Of a stretch of 43,416 nucleotides of DNA, positions 26,292-34,477 are shown piece by piece. The notes beneath the pieces are model-generated. The model did no database searches. It was not told where the DNA came from and saw only the letters and a list, made by a program, of their open reading frames with translations. Origin of the DNA: an uncultured Ruminococcus sp. (GTDB taxonomy: Bacteria > Bacillota > Clostridia > UBA1212); assembly GCA_902792515.1 (NCBI GenBank), contig CADAZX010000017.1, forward strand, positions 1 to 43,416, written 5' to 3'. Position 1 is the first letter of the stretch; every line of letters begins with the position of its first letter. The translations under genes and the position numbers were made by a program.

Positions 26292-28397
26292 TTGCTCAAG
26301 AACTCATTCGACAATTCAAAAAAGGGCGTTCCGTCGTCCGGCAAGGCGATGAAATTACGCGGGATCGCCGCTCTCGCGCTTGCGGCAGCCGTTTTCGCGG
26401 GACTTTTTGCAGGATGTACCCCGGGAGGAACCGGCCTTAAACCGACCGAAATCCCTACCGAAGCGCCGCCGCCGGCAACACCGTACGTCACGCCGGCGCC
26501 TCTTTCCGATGAAGAGGCCTACGACGTCGAGGCACGCTATCCTGTTACCGAAGTAGCGCTTGGACTCGTTCACCCCGAAAGCTACGCGGCTGTCGACGGC
26601 CTCGGACGCAGACTTTCAACAGGCGGCGACGGGTACACTTCTACGCTCAGAAAGGGCACCGTGCCGTCGGAAACGCAGCAGGGCAAGTACGTAGGCATTT
26701 TCTACTCCTCCTGGCACCAGGAGCTGTCTCTGTCTACAGGTATCAGGAACGTCACGGAGATTCTCGCGTCACTTGACTCGGACGAGGAACGCGAAAAGGC
26801 CACGCACGACTTCAACCACAAGGTCTGGAAGGGCGTCGAAGGATACCATTTCTGGGACGAGCCCATCTATAACTACTATTCGACGACGGACAAATACGTT
26901 TTGAGAAAGCAGGCGGAGCTCCTCGCCGACGCGGGCGTCGACTGCATAATTCTCGACAACACGAACGGAACGTTCCTTTGGGAGGCATCCTTCAAGGCGC
27001 TTTTCGAGGTGTTCGGGCAGGCGAGAAAAGAGGGCGTCAAGGCGCCGTGCATCGTTTTCATGCTCCCGTTCGGACCGGGCGACAACTCGAACGTTCAGCT
27101 CCGCGAACTTTATAGAAAGGTCTATCAGAAAGAGGAATACAGGGACCTCTGGTTCATGTGGGACGGAAAGCCGCTGATCCTCGCGTATCCCGACGCGCTC
27201 GGGTGGTCCGGCAAAGACAAGGAAATCAGGAATTTCTTTACGTTCAAGTACAACGAAGCGACGTATTTCAGCACCGAAAACTCGAACAGCTACTGGGGAT
27301 GGCTCTCCGTCTACCCGCAGTGCGTCTACAGGAAGGACAACGGAAAGGTCGAGGAGATTACCGTCGGCGTCGCCCAGAACGCGGACTACAAGCGGAACTG
27401 CATCACCGCCATGAGCGGCTACAACGTAACCGGCCGCAGCTACACGAAGGGCGACTACAACTACACTTATAAACTCGGGAACGGCACGGACGTAAAGGTC
27501 GACAAAAACATCGCGAATTCCAAGTACTACGGACTCAACTTCCAGCAGCAGTGGGACTTCGCGCTGAACAACGATCCGGAGTTCATTTTCGTAACAGGCT
27601 GGAACGAGTGGGTCGCGATAAGATCCGAGACGTGGGCCGGCGACAAGACGCTCAAAAATACGATGGTCGACCAGTTTGACACCGAGCACAGCCGCGACTG
27701 CGAGCCCTCTCTCGGCGAGATGCGCGACTACTATTATTACCAGCTATGCGAAAACATCAGGCGCTTTAAAGGCGTTGCCGGCACCGCGATTCCGGCTGCT
27801 CAGAAGACGATCGACATCGGCGGCAGGATTTCCCAGTGGGACGACGTCGGAACTACCTACACCTACGTTGGAAGCACCGTGGAGAGAAGCCGCGCGAACG
27901 GTTCGAAGGGCTACGGCGGAAAGGTTTACAAGAACAAGACCGCGAGGAACGACGTGGCGGCGGTAAAGGTCGCCTACGACGACAACTTCGTATATTTTTA
28001 CGCTGAGTGCGCGGATGAGATCACGCCTCAAGACGGCGAGGGCTGGATGAGGCTCTTCATCGATACCGCCGTTGCCGATCAGGCTGCCTGGGAAGGGTTC
28101 GAGTTCGTCGTGAACAGGGTGAACCCGACCGGAAACAAGGCAGTCGTGGAGCGCTCGAAGGGCGGCTGGTACTGGGAAAACGCCGGCGAGGCTGACATTT
28201 TCGTGCGCAAAAACATTATCCAAATCAGGATCGAACGGACCGTTCTCGGTCTCGGACTCGGCGGCAAACCCGCGGAATTCGGCTACAAGTGGACAGACAA
28301 CAATCTGACAGGCAAAAACGAGGGCGAGATTTTGAACCTCTACACCGACGGCGAAGCGGCACCGGGAGGCAGGTTCGAGTTCGTTTTCAAAGGGTGA
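26292..28397 (+). CDS. Lipoprotein with GH99/GH71-like barrel and C-terminal carbohydrate-binding-like domain
   Basis: This protein has a lipobox LFAGC (Cys42 from the TTG start at 26292) and then a Thr/Pro/Glu linker (PTEIPTEAPPPATP). Residues about 130-480 look like the barrel of GH99/GH71-like enzymes or WbsX-like proteins, with VGIFYSSWHQ, YHFWDEP (Asp189-Glu190), DAGVDCIILDNTNG and VTGWNEW (434-440). Residues about 540-700 form a beta-rich domain resembling CBM9-type or family-specific modules. The start is uncertain: TTG at 26292 has AAAGGA 10 bases upstream, while the ATG at 26349 gives a more typical short signal peptide. The ATG at 26281 is out of frame. Predicted to act on extracellular mannose-type or similar glycans, as inference only. 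Confidence 0.75.
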   Translation: MLKNSFDNSKKGVPSSGKAMKLRGIAALALAAAVFAGLFAGCTPGGTGLKPTEIPTEAPPPATPYVTPAPLSDEEAYDVEARYPVTEVALGLVHPESYAAVDGLGRRLSTGGDGYTSTLRKGTVPSETQQGKYVGIFYSSWHQELSLSTGIRNVTEILASLDSDEEREKATHDFNHKVWKGVEGYHFWDEPIYNYYSTTDKYVLRKQAELLADAGVDCIILDNTNGTFLWEASFKALFEVFGQARKEGVKAPCIVFMLPFGPGDNSNVQLRELYRKVYQKEEYRDLWFMWDGKPLILAYPDALGWSGKDKEIRNFFTFKYNEATYFSTENSNSYWGWLSVYPQCVYRKDNGKVEEITVGVAQNADYKRNCITAMSGYNVTGRSYTKGDYNYTYKLGNGTDVKVDKNIANSKYYGLNFQQQWDFALNNDPEFIFVTGWNEWVAIRSETWAGDKTLKNTMVDQFDTEHSRDCEPSLGEMRDYYYYQLCENIRRFKGVAGTAIPAAQKTIDIGGRISQWDDVGTTYTYVGSTVERSRANGSKGYGGKVYKNKTARNDVAAVKVAYDDNFVYFYAECADEITPQDGEGWMRLFIDTAVADQAAWEGFEFVVNRVNPTGNKAVVERSKGGWYWENAGEADIFVRKNIIQIRIERTVLGLGLGGKPAEFGYKWTDNNLTGKNEGEILNLYTDGEAAPGGRFEFVFKG

Positions 28398-28430
28398 CGC
28401 GGGCGGATTAACCATTTTCGCGGAGATATT

Positions 28431-29003
28431 ATGGAAGAAGTTTATCAGAAAGTATTAAGCGTTTTTACGATAGTGATCGAGTACCTCGTGCTCGCAGTCG
28501 AACTCGTCGGCGTCGTGGTGCTTGTCGTCACGGTGATCAGGGCGATCGTCGGACTCGCGAAGAGGGACAAGAAGGTCAAGCTCGACCTCGCAGAGGGCAT
28601 CGCTCTCGCGCTCCAGTTCAAAATGGGCGGCGAGCTGCTCAGAACCGTCATCGTGCGCGAGTGGAGCGAGCTTTTGATTCTCGGCGCTGTCATCCTTTTG
28701 CGCGCGGCGCTGACCGTGCTGATCCAGTGGGAGATCAAGCTCCACAAGGACGACGGCAGAACCGATGAGAACTATTTTAAAAAGCTTTTCGCCAAGAGAC
28801 GCAGGGAGGCTGACGAAGCGGAGATTACAGGCGACGCGGGCGATTATTCCGACGGCGAGCTCGTTTTCGAAGAGGAAGAAGAGGACGCCAACGCCAACGC
28901 CAACACTGACGGCATGACCGGTCAAAAACATGACGTCGCGGCCGGAAACAAAGCCGAAGGTCAGTTCCGAAGGCAAAAAACAGACGTCCGGAACTCCAAA
29001 TAA
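28431..29003 (+). CDS. DUF1622 family membrane protein
   Basis: This 190-residue protein has one membrane segment at about 15-42 (YLVLAVELVGVVVLVVTVIR). A cytosolic loop carries KLDLAEGIALALQFKMGGE, the DUF1622 hallmark, and a second hydrophobic region is at about 82-105 (ELLILGAVILLRAALTVLI). DUF1622 proteins are small inner-membrane proteins of unknown function. An unusual charged tail of about 80 residues follows, acidic in its middle (FEEEEEDANANANTDG), more basic at its end; typical members are nearer 120 residues. The gene begins 33 bases after the GH99-like gene and probably shares its transcript. A CGGAG ribosome binding site lies 6 bases before the ATG. Confidence 0.85.
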   Translation: MEEVYQKVLSVFTIVIEYLVLAVELVGVVVLVVTVIRAIVGLAKRDKKVKLDLAEGIALALQFKMGGELLRTVIVREWSELLILGAVILLRAALTVLIQWEIKLHKDDGRTDENYFKKLFAKRRREADEAEITGDAGDYSDGELVFEEEEEDANANANTDGMTGQKHDVAAGNKAEGQFRRQKTDVRNSK

Positions 29004-29040
29004 GGCGCAATAAATGAGCTGCAGGGACGCTTTGCCGGGC

Positions 29041-29110
29041 CTTTGACGGCTGTTGACGGTTGTTGACGGCTGTTGACGGTTGTTGACGGCTGTTGACGGC
29101 TGTTGACGGC
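29041..29110 (+). repeat. Seven tandem 10-bp TGTTGACGGY repeats
   Basis: Units of ten bases start at 29041 (variant first copy CTTTGACGGC) and run without gaps to 29110. The six full copies alternate TGTTGACGGC and TGTTGACGGT and end in three C-type copies. Every unit contains TTGACG, the consensus-like -35 hexamer, so the hexamers all lie on one face of the helix. The last one serves as the -35 box of the promoter at 29103-29132. The array is intergenic. Confidence 0.95.
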
Positions 29111-29132
29111 GACCGTCCCGGGATGGTATAAT
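29103..29132 (+). promoter_or_regulatory. Promoter fed by the last repeat copy
   Basis: TTGACG (29103-29108, inside the last repeat) and a perfect TATAAT (29127-29132) are spaced by 18 bases. The -10 box lies about 70 bases before the start codon at 29200. Confidence 0.75.
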
Positions 29133-29199
29133 AAACATAAGAAAACGCGCGGGATATTTCCTGCGCGCGGATAAAAAATTAAAAACGGAGGCAGATACT

Positions 29200-29766
29200 A
29201 TGGGATTTTTTGACAACCTGAAGAAAAAAACAGAGGAAGCCGTGAAGCAGGTATTCACAAGCGGCTCCAAAACGGTAACTTTCAGCGACATTCCGACAAC
29301 GCTCGAGGCGTTCAAGGCGCTTCCTCAGGCAAGCCTGAAGGATCCTTACGAGACGGCAGCGCTCGCGATCGTCGCGCTCAACCTCTATCCCGTTGACAAG
29401 GAAGTTTGCTACGAGATGCTCAACTTCGTGAGAGGACCGAGACCGCTCTCCGCGTTCGACAAGTCTTTCATTCACGACAGACTCGAGTACGACGGCAAGG
29501 AATACGTCGTCCGCTCGTATTTCGAAGGCACGTCGCCCGATAACGACTACACGCCTTCCGAGCCCTACAAGATCACGCTCACTTCCAACCAGTACAGCGA
29601 GATCGACGGCGGATACCTCCAGCTTTGGGTGAGATCGTCCGGCGCGGACAACCCGAGACCTGTAATGCTCAGAAACAAGCCGTCCACAGGCGAGTGGTTC
29701 CTCTGGGAGCATGAAGGACTCCTCGCGGACATCAGAATCCCGACCTCGAAAAACGAGTGGGCCTGA
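29200..29766 (+). CDS. Small soluble protein, possibly DUF6935 family
   Basis: This 188-residue protein has no signal peptide or membrane segment. It starts with an amphipathic MGFFDNLKKKTEEAVKQVF and contains FKALPQASLKDPYETAALAI, MLNFVRGPRPLSAFDKSFI and a late LQLWVRSSGADNPRPVMLR. From memory this resembles a family labelled DUF6935 in Bacillota, without known function; I hold that name loosely. CGGAGG lies 8 bases before the ATG. The gene has its own promoter behind the repeat array and its own terminator, so its expression appears independently controlled. Confidence 0.7.
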   Translation: MGFFDNLKKKTEEAVKQVFTSGSKTVTFSDIPTTLEAFKALPQASLKDPYETAALAIVALNLYPVDKEVCYEMLNFVRGPRPLSAFDKSFIHDRLEYDGKEYVVRSYFEGTSPDNDYTPSEPYKITLTSNQYSEIDGGYLQLWVRSSGADNPRPVMLRNKPSTGEWFLWEHEGLLADIRIPTSKNEWA

Positions 29767-29786
29767 CGCATAAAAAGGCTTAGCCC

Positions 29787-29838
29787 GGCCGGAACCTCCT
29801 GTCATTATTTGAAGTTTGTGGGTTCCGGCCCGTTTTTG
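29787..29838 (+). terminator. Terminator of the gene at 29200
   Basis: A 10-bp perfect stem (GGCCGGAACC with GGTTCCGGCC) has a loop of 24 bases and is followed by CGTTTTTG. The loop is long, but the U-tract and position 20 bases after the stop support termination. Confidence 0.75.
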
Positions 29839-29850
29839 ATTATTACAGAC

Positions 29851-29873
29851 GGCGGCGGCACGCGGCCGCCGCC
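29851..29873 (+). other. GC hairpin in the leader of the anchored surface protein gene
   Basis: An 8-bp perfect stem (GGCGGCGG with CCGCCGCC, 7-base loop) is followed by GCTTTAACTTTT. It lies 35 bases before the start at 29908. It could be a second terminator or a 5' leader structure; no promoter between it and the gene is clear. Confidence 0.45.
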
Positions 29874-29907
29874 GCTTTAACTTTTCATCTAAAAAGAGGT
29901 AAAAACT

Positions 29908-30846
29908 ATGAAAACTGCGGCCAGAGTTTTCACATTGGCGGCCGCTGCCGCCCTGATTTTGACGATGCTTTCGTCCTTGAGTGTTTTCGCGGATTTCACG
30001 TCGTTCCCGATGTCGAGGTCCTTCCCGGAGGACTCCGTGGCTACTTACACAGCCGGCTCTGACAGCGGAGACGCGAAGCTTTCGTGGTTCATGACAGTCG
30101 ACGGCGTGACGTACGACTTCGCCAATCTCGACCTGTCTTCCGCGCAATGGATCAACTTCGTGACGGGATTCGGCGTTTCCGCCGACGGAAAAACGCTCTT
30201 TTTCGAGGGCATAACGAAGGATCTCGGCGGCGCCGGAATCTACTGCGTCTGCGACGAAAACGGAGTCAAAACCACGTCGCCGGTCGCGCGCGTCAGCGTT
30301 TGCGAGACGGGAATGCAGCTCCCGCCTGAGATGAAAGCGCCTGCCCGCGTCTCGGTCAACTGCGGCGAAAAGGCCGTCATTTCTGTCGAGGCTTCTCCCG
30401 CCGACGGCGTCACCTACAAATACCAGTGGTACACGAGCTTCAGCGAGGACGTCGCCGACGTGAAGGTTATTCTGGAGGACGGCTTCGACGGTCCTTCGAT
30501 CGAAGTCTCCTCGTCAACTCCGGGAACCGTCAACTACTGCTGCATGGTCGAGTCTGTGAAGGACGGCAAGTCGACATTCTCGTACACGAACATAATCCCG
30601 GTCGAGTTTAAAGAGGTCCCCGTTGTCGAGACCGAAGCTCCTGTAGACACCGCCGCGCCTTCGACTGATGAACCCGCGAACGCGACAGGCGAGCCCGCTG
30701 CGACTCCCGGGTGGGAACCTCCAAAGGGCGTCATAGAGATATCGAGCGTTCAGCTGGCGATGATCTGCCTGACCGTGGTTGTAGCGATCCTCGCTATCGC
30801 CGTCGTGATAGTGGTGATTATTCTGGTTGTGAAAAAGAGAAGATAA
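29908..30846 (+). CDS. Secreted, C-terminally membrane-anchored Ig-like protein
   Basis: This 312-residue protein has a signal peptide with a likely cleavage after VFA (residue 28). Two beta-rich regions follow, at about 30-135 and 140-240. The second has YKYQWYTSF, which resembles the tryptophan-centred core of Ig-like folds, and the Cys pair NYCCMVES. A Thr/Pro/Ala/Glu linker lies at 245-275. A C-terminal membrane helix (about 282-307) ends in KKRR, so the protein is held in the membrane with most of it outside. RBS AGAGG lies 7 bases before the ATG. Function is unknown; adhesion or cell-surface glycan binding is a guess. Confidence 0.75.
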   Translation: MKTAARVFTLAAAAALILTMLSSLSVFADFTSFPMSRSFPEDSVATYTAGSDSGDAKLSWFMTVDGVTYDFANLDLSSAQWINFVTGFGVSADGKTLFFEGITKDLGGAGIYCVCDENGVKTTSPVARVSVCETGMQLPPEMKAPARVSVNCGEKAVISVEASPADGVTYKYQWYTSFSEDVADVKVILEDGFDGPSIEVSSSTPGTVNYCCMVESVKDGKSTFSYTNIIPVEFKEVPVVETEAPVDTAAPSTDEPANATGEPAATPGWEPPKGVIEISSVQLAMICLTVVVAILAIAVVIVVIILVVKKRR

Positions 30847-30899
30847 AGTATTGCCTGTTACTATTGGTTAATATGCGTGAGGCTTTGTTTGTAAAGGAA

Positions 30900-30943
30900 G
30901 CGGCCGCTCCCCGGATCTTTTTAGTGAAGGGGGGAGCGGCCGC
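30900..30943. terminator. 13-bp hairpin between convergent genes
   Basis: A perfect 13-bp stem (GCGGCCGCTCCCC with GGGGAGCGGCCGC) has an 18-base loop. It lies between the plus-strand surface protein gene and the minus-strand DUF1667 gene. Flanks are moderately T-rich on both strands (GTTATTAATATT on plus), so it may serve both. Confidence 0.7.
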
Positions 30944-30966
30944 GTTATTAATATTCCGACTATGAT

Positions 30967-31326
30967 TTAGGGGATGTTTTTGGTCGCGACGATGTCGGAG
31001 CCGGTGCCAAGGATGTCCTTTACGATGACGTCGCCGATGTGTACCGGCGTCTTCACGACAACGCCGGCGAGCGCCTTGGCGGCTTCGCGGACGAGTTCCT
31101 TGGGGATCGGTTCACTCGTTTTGACCGAGAGCATGTCGCCGTTTTCGGTCCGCACGACGGAGGTCAGCGTGCGGACGGGGTTTGTGAGTTCTGACGTCGC
31201 GTACTTCGCGCCTCGCGGGCAGGAGTTGCCTTTGACCGTGACGTTCCCGTTTTCGTCCCTGACCGCAGTCAGCGAGCAGCCGATCGGGCAAACGATGCAC
31301 GTCATTGTTTTTGTGATTTTTTCCAT
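30967..31326 (-). CDS. DUF1667 protein, third gene of a GlpA-like operon
   Basis: This 119-residue protein has four Cys in the pattern CX2CX3C (10, 13, 17) and Cys36 in NSCPRGAKYA. Such an arrangement would suit an iron-sulphur or zinc site. DUF1667 proteins typically follow GlpA-like and FAD/NAD oxidoreductases in anaerobic bacteria, where they probably form part of a glycerol-3-phosphate or related dehydrogenase complex. The gene starts 15 bases after the previous one. GGAGG lies 9 bases before the ATG. Its role (electron transfer or assembly) is inferred from context. Confidence 0.88.
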   Translation of the reverse strand: MEKITKTMTCIVCPIGCSLTAVRDENGNVTVKGNSCPRGAKYATSELTNPVRTLTSVVRTENGDMLSVKTSEPIPKELVREAAKALAGVVVKTPVHIGDVIVKDILGTGSDIVATKNIP

Positions 31327-31341
31327 GTCATTCCGCCTCCT

Positions 31342-32664
31342 TTACAATTCCGGCTTCAGAATTCTGACGGTGATCTCGCCGTTTTCGAGCGCCTGCGCGA
31401 GCATTTTCGAAGTGAGTGTGATATTTTCCATCTCTCCGGGAGCGACACGCTTCTTGGTCTTTGAGTAGATCACGCTGCCGCCAGAGACGGCTTCGATCTT
31501 GGCGTCGCGCATGTTTTCGCCGACCCTGAAGAAGATCTTCACGTCGCGGGACGCGTCCGCGATGCTCATGGGCACAGTGTATCTGACGATGCCGCCGGCT
31601 TTGACTTTTATTGTTTTTCCGGTATTTTCCGCCGTTTTTCCGTTATTTTCCAGATATTCCGCCGCGAAAATGCCGCACAGCTCGCCTTCGTCGGAAACGA
31701 AATCGACCAGGTCGTGAATGTGGAGCACGTTGCCGCACGAGAAAATGCCGGGAACGGAAGTCTCGCGGGAGTCGTTTACGACGGCGCCTCCGGTAACTCT
31801 GTCAAGCGCGACGCCTGCCTTTTTGGAGAGCTCGTTCTCGGGGAGAAGTCCGCACGAGAGGAGCAGCGTGTCGCATTCTATATACTGTTCGGTACCGGGA
31901 ATGGGATTGCGCCTTTCGTCGACCTCCGAGATCGTGACGCCCGTGACGCGGTCCTTGCCGTGAATTTCGGTAACGGTGTGGCTGAGCATGAGCGGGATGC
32001 CGAAGTCGTCGAGGCACTGCGCGATGTTGCGTGCGAGACCTCCGGAATAGGGGAGCAGCTCGCAAACGGCTTTGACCTCCGCGCCTTCGAGAGTCATGCG
32101 GCGGGCCATTATAAGCCCGATATCGCCGGAGCCGAGAATCACGACTTTTTTGCCGGGCATGAGACCTTTTATATTGACGTAGCGCTGCGCTGTGCCGGCG
32201 GTGTAGACGCCGGCGGGTCTTGTGCCGGGAATGTTGAGAGCGCCGCGGCTTCTTTCGCGCGCGCCCATGGCGAGGATCACCGCGTCGGCGTCGAGAGTGA
32301 CCTTTCCGTCCTCTTCGCTGAGATAAGTGATGCGCTTTTCGGGGGTGATGTCGGTTACCATCGCGCCGAGCTTGTACGGAATGCCGAGCGAGATGACTTT
32401 TTCGGCGTAGCGGGAGGCGTACTCGGGACCGGTAAGTTCCTCACCGAATTTGTGGAGGCCGAAGCCCGCGTGGATGCACTGGTTGAGGATGCCGCCAAGG
32501 TGCAAGTCGCGCTCGAGGATCACCATGTCGCGGACGCCGTGTTCGTAGGCGCTGACCGCTGCCGCCATTCCCGCGGGACCGCCTCCGATTATTACGAGAG
32601 AGGTCTTTTTGACGTTTTCCGCCTCTTCGTTACGGTTTTTAACGGATTTTTTGACGTTTGCCAT
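31342..32664 (-). CDS. FAD/NAD(P)-dependent pyridine nucleotide-disulphide-type oxidoreductase
   Basis: This 440-residue protein has an FAD-binding VIIGGGPAGMAAAVSA (about 24-39) and a second Rossmann motif VVILGSGDIGLIMARRM. A C-terminal GIFSCGNVLHIHDLVD is the usual FAD-contact segment. An unusual Lys/Asn/Glu-rich start (about 20 residues) precedes the fold. It belongs to the branch that pairs with a GlpA-like dehydrogenase and a DUF1667 protein. It probably passes electrons from the GlpA-like subunit to NAD(P) or an acceptor. It follows the GlpA-like gene by 3 bases, so the two are translationally coupled. GGAGG lies 8 bases before the ATG. Confidence 0.87.
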   Translation of the reverse strand: MANVKKSVKNRNEEAENVKKTSLVIIGGGPAGMAAAVSAYEHGVRDMVILERDLHLGGILNQCIHAGFGLHKFGEELTGPEYASRYAEKVISLGIPYKLGAMVTDITPEKRITYLSEEDGKVTLDADAVILAMGARERSRGALNIPGTRPAGVYTAGTAQRYVNIKGLMPGKKVVILGSGDIGLIMARRMTLEGAEVKAVCELLPYSGGLARNIAQCLDDFGIPLMLSHTVTEIHGKDRVTGVTISEVDERRNPIPGTEQYIECDTLLLSCGLLPENELSKKAGVALDRVTGGAVVNDSRETSVPGIFSCGNVLHIHDLVDFVSDEGELCGIFAAEYLENNGKTAENTGKTIKVKAGGIVRYTVPMSIADASRDVKIFFRVGENMRDAKIEAVSGGSVIYSKTKKRVAPGEMENITLTSKMLAQALENGEITVRILKPEL

Positions 32665-32667
32665 GGC

Positions 32668-34056
32668 TCACACCTCCTTTACCTTTCCTACCAGAATGCT
32701 CGATCCGGGACCGGATTTCGTTATGTCAAGAAGGTTTTTGCCGAGCTCGCGCGCGAGGATTTCCGCGACGAACGGCTGGCAGAACCCGCCCTGGCACCTG
32801 CCCATACCGCTTCTGGTGCGTTTTTTGATGCCGTCGATGTCGGTGGCGCCCGGGTTGGTGTGGATGGCGGAAACTATCTCGCCCTCGCTGATCGTTTCGC
32901 AGCGGCACACGATGTGGGAGTAGAGCTTTTCGTCCGCTTTATAGACGCGCCTGCCGGGAACGTAGTCCGCCTTGGGTTCGAGAACGAGTCCCGCGCCGGC
33001 GAGAAGGTTCCTGACGTAGATCGCGATGGCGGGCGAAGCGCTGAGGCCGGGCGATTCGATTCCCGCGCAGTTGACGAAGCCTTCGCTCTCATTGATGATA
33101 AAATCTCCTGTTGAGCCGACGGCGCGCAGACCTGTGAACGAGGTGATGACGCTTCTTAAGGGGAGAGACTTGACGCTCGATGAGGCGCCTTTTGCCACGA
33201 GGGCGAGTCCGCCCTGAGTAGTGCGCTTGTCTTCCTTGTCTTCGATGTCGGTCGAGGTGGGTCCGAGAATGAGATTCCCGTGCGCGGTGGGCGACACAAG
33301 AATTCCTTTGCCCATTTTAGTCGGAACCCGGAAAACCGTGCGGCTCACAAGCTCGCCGCACTCTCTGTCAAGAAGCATGTACTCGCCGCTTCTCGGATGG
33401 ACCGTGAAGTCGCGTTTTCCCGCGAATCCGGCGACCTTGTCGGAGTAGAGCCCCGCGCAGTTAACGACAAATCCGGATTCCTCAACTGAGCCGTCCGCGA
33501 GCGTGACCCTGTAAACGCCGTCATTGCGGTCGATCCCGGTCACTTCGCTGCGGAGTCTTAACGAACAGCCGTTGTCCATAGCGCTGCCGACAGCCGCGAT
33601 CGCGAGACTGTACGGGCAAATGATGCCCGCTGAAGGGGCGAACAGAGCGGAAGTCGCGTCCGGGGCCACGTTGGGCTCCAGTTCGTGAAGCTCTTTTGAG
33701 TCAAGGATTTTAAGCCCCTCGACGCCGTTTGCAATCCCGCGCGCGTAAAGAACTTTCACGTGTTCGTCCTGTTCGGGCCCGAAGGCGATAACGAGCGAGC
33801 CGTTGTTGACGTATTTTACGCCGAGTTCCGCGGCCACGTCCTTCATCATTTTACATCCGAGGACGTTGAGATGTGCCTTCAGACTGCCTGTTGCCGCGTC
33901 AAAGCCGGCGTGAACGATACCGCTGTTCGCGCCCGTTGCGCCGCGTGCCACGTCGTTTTCTTTTTCGAGTATCAGTACGGAAACGTTGAACCTCGAGAGC
34001 TCTCTCGCCACCATACCGCCAACCACACCTGCGCCGATTATAATTACATCATACAT
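32668..34056 (-). CDS. GlpA-like FAD dehydrogenase with BFD-type [2Fe-2S] tail
   Basis: This 462-residue protein is of the FAD-dependent glycerol-3-phosphate dehydrogenase/L-2-hydroxyglutarate oxidase branch. It opens VIIIGAGVVGGMVARELSR and carries GATGANSGIVHAG, the DAO-family box. The C-terminal region (about 384-435) has CRCETISEGEI and a GMGRCQGGFC pair, a bacterioferritin-associated ferredoxin-like [2Fe-2S] site. The likely reaction is oxidation of glycerol-3-phosphate or a related hydroxy acid. It is first in a three-gene operon with a GGAGG ribosome binding site and its own promoter. No GlpC or glycerol kinase gene is nearby. The substrate remains inference. Confidence 0.87.
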   Translation of the reverse strand: MYDVIIIGAGVVGGMVARELSRFNVSVLILEKENDVARGATGANSGIVHAGFDAATGSLKAHLNVLGCKMMKDVAAELGVKYVNNGSLVIAFGPEQDEHVKVLYARGIANGVEGLKILDSKELHELEPNVAPDATSALFAPSAGIICPYSLAIAAVGSAMDNGCSLRLRSEVTGIDRNDGVYRVTLADGSVEESGFVVNCAGLYSDKVAGFAGKRDFTVHPRSGEYMLLDRECGELVSRTVFRVPTKMGKGILVSPTAHGNLILGPTSTDIEDKEDKRTTQGGLALVAKGASSSVKSLPLRSVITSFTGLRAVGSTGDFIINESEGFVNCAGIESPGLSASPAIAIYVRNLLAGAGLVLEPKADYVPGRRVYKADEKLYSHIVCRCETISEGEIVSAIHTNPGATDIDGIKKRTRSGMGRCQGGFCQPFVAEILARELGKNLLDITKSGPGSSILVGKVKEV

Positions 34057-34089
34057 TCGGGAAAGACCTCCGTTTGATATAGTTCTGTT

Positions 34090-34118
34090 ATTATACCACT
34101 TTTTTCCGCGCGCGTGAA
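34090..34118 (-). promoter_or_regulatory. Promoter of the GlpA-like operon
   Basis: On the minus strand a perfect TATAAT (34090-34095) has TTCACG (34113-34118) 17 bases upstream. The -35 match is four of six. Confidence 0.6.
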
Positions 34119-34368
34119 ATGCTTTTTTTCTGTTTTAAGCAATTTTAGAGGAAAAATATCACGGCGTTCAGGTTATTTCTTTTAAGACATTCTTAGTATT
34201 GTTATGCTCTCTGCGAGCACGGGCAGTAGAAAAACCGGCCTTAACGTTTTTTAATGTCTATATTATATTATCTTCGCCTCCGACCGTAACGACAGTGGGT
34301 CTCTTAGTTTTTCCTGATCACAATGCAAAATGACTGACTGTCGTCAAGCCAAACGATAATCGTACTTT
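34119..34368. other. AT-rich intergenic stretch at a composition boundary
   Basis: The gap between the divergent starts of the GlpA-like operon and the RHS gene spans 34057-34477 (421 bases). It holds the two promoters and an inverted repeat, listed separately. This middle part is distinctly AT-richer than sequence to its left and holds a second inverted repeat (ACGACAGT at 34289-34296, ACTGTCGT at 34337-34344). I see no gene, tRNA or recombinase site in it. The composition step marks where the toxin locus begins. Confidence 0.6.
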
Positions 34369-34414
34369 ACATCGTTTTTTAAAAAGCAATTGATTTAAAT
34401 GTGAGAAACGATGT
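34369..34414. repeat. Inverted repeat bracketing the RHS promoter -35 box
   Basis: ACATCGTTT (34369-34377) and AAACGATGT (34406-34414) form a 9-bp perfect inverted repeat. The right arm ends on the first base of the -10 box, so a protein bound to both arms would cover the promoter. A third partial copy, AAACGAT, begins at 34351. Suggests an operator; unproven. Confidence 0.55.
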
Positions 34415-34419
34415 ATAAT
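34390..34419 (+). promoter_or_regulatory. Promoter of the RHS toxin gene
   Basis: TTGATT (34390-34395) and a perfect TATAAT (34414-34419) are spaced by 18 bases, about 60 bases before the RHS start codon. Confidence 0.65.
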
Positions 34420-34477
34420 CAAAGCACAAAAGAGAGAAGATGCATTACCTGCATCGGTTTAATTCGGAGGATTGGTC

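Noticed and set aside
29041..29110. CRISPR-like array
   Set aside because: Units are 10 bases with no spacers and no cas genes nearby; it is a simple tandem repeat.
31714..33114. A 466-residue open frame on the plus strand
   Set aside because: It lies antisense to two clearly conserved oxidoreductase genes and its product has no recognisable motif; GC-rich codons create such frames.
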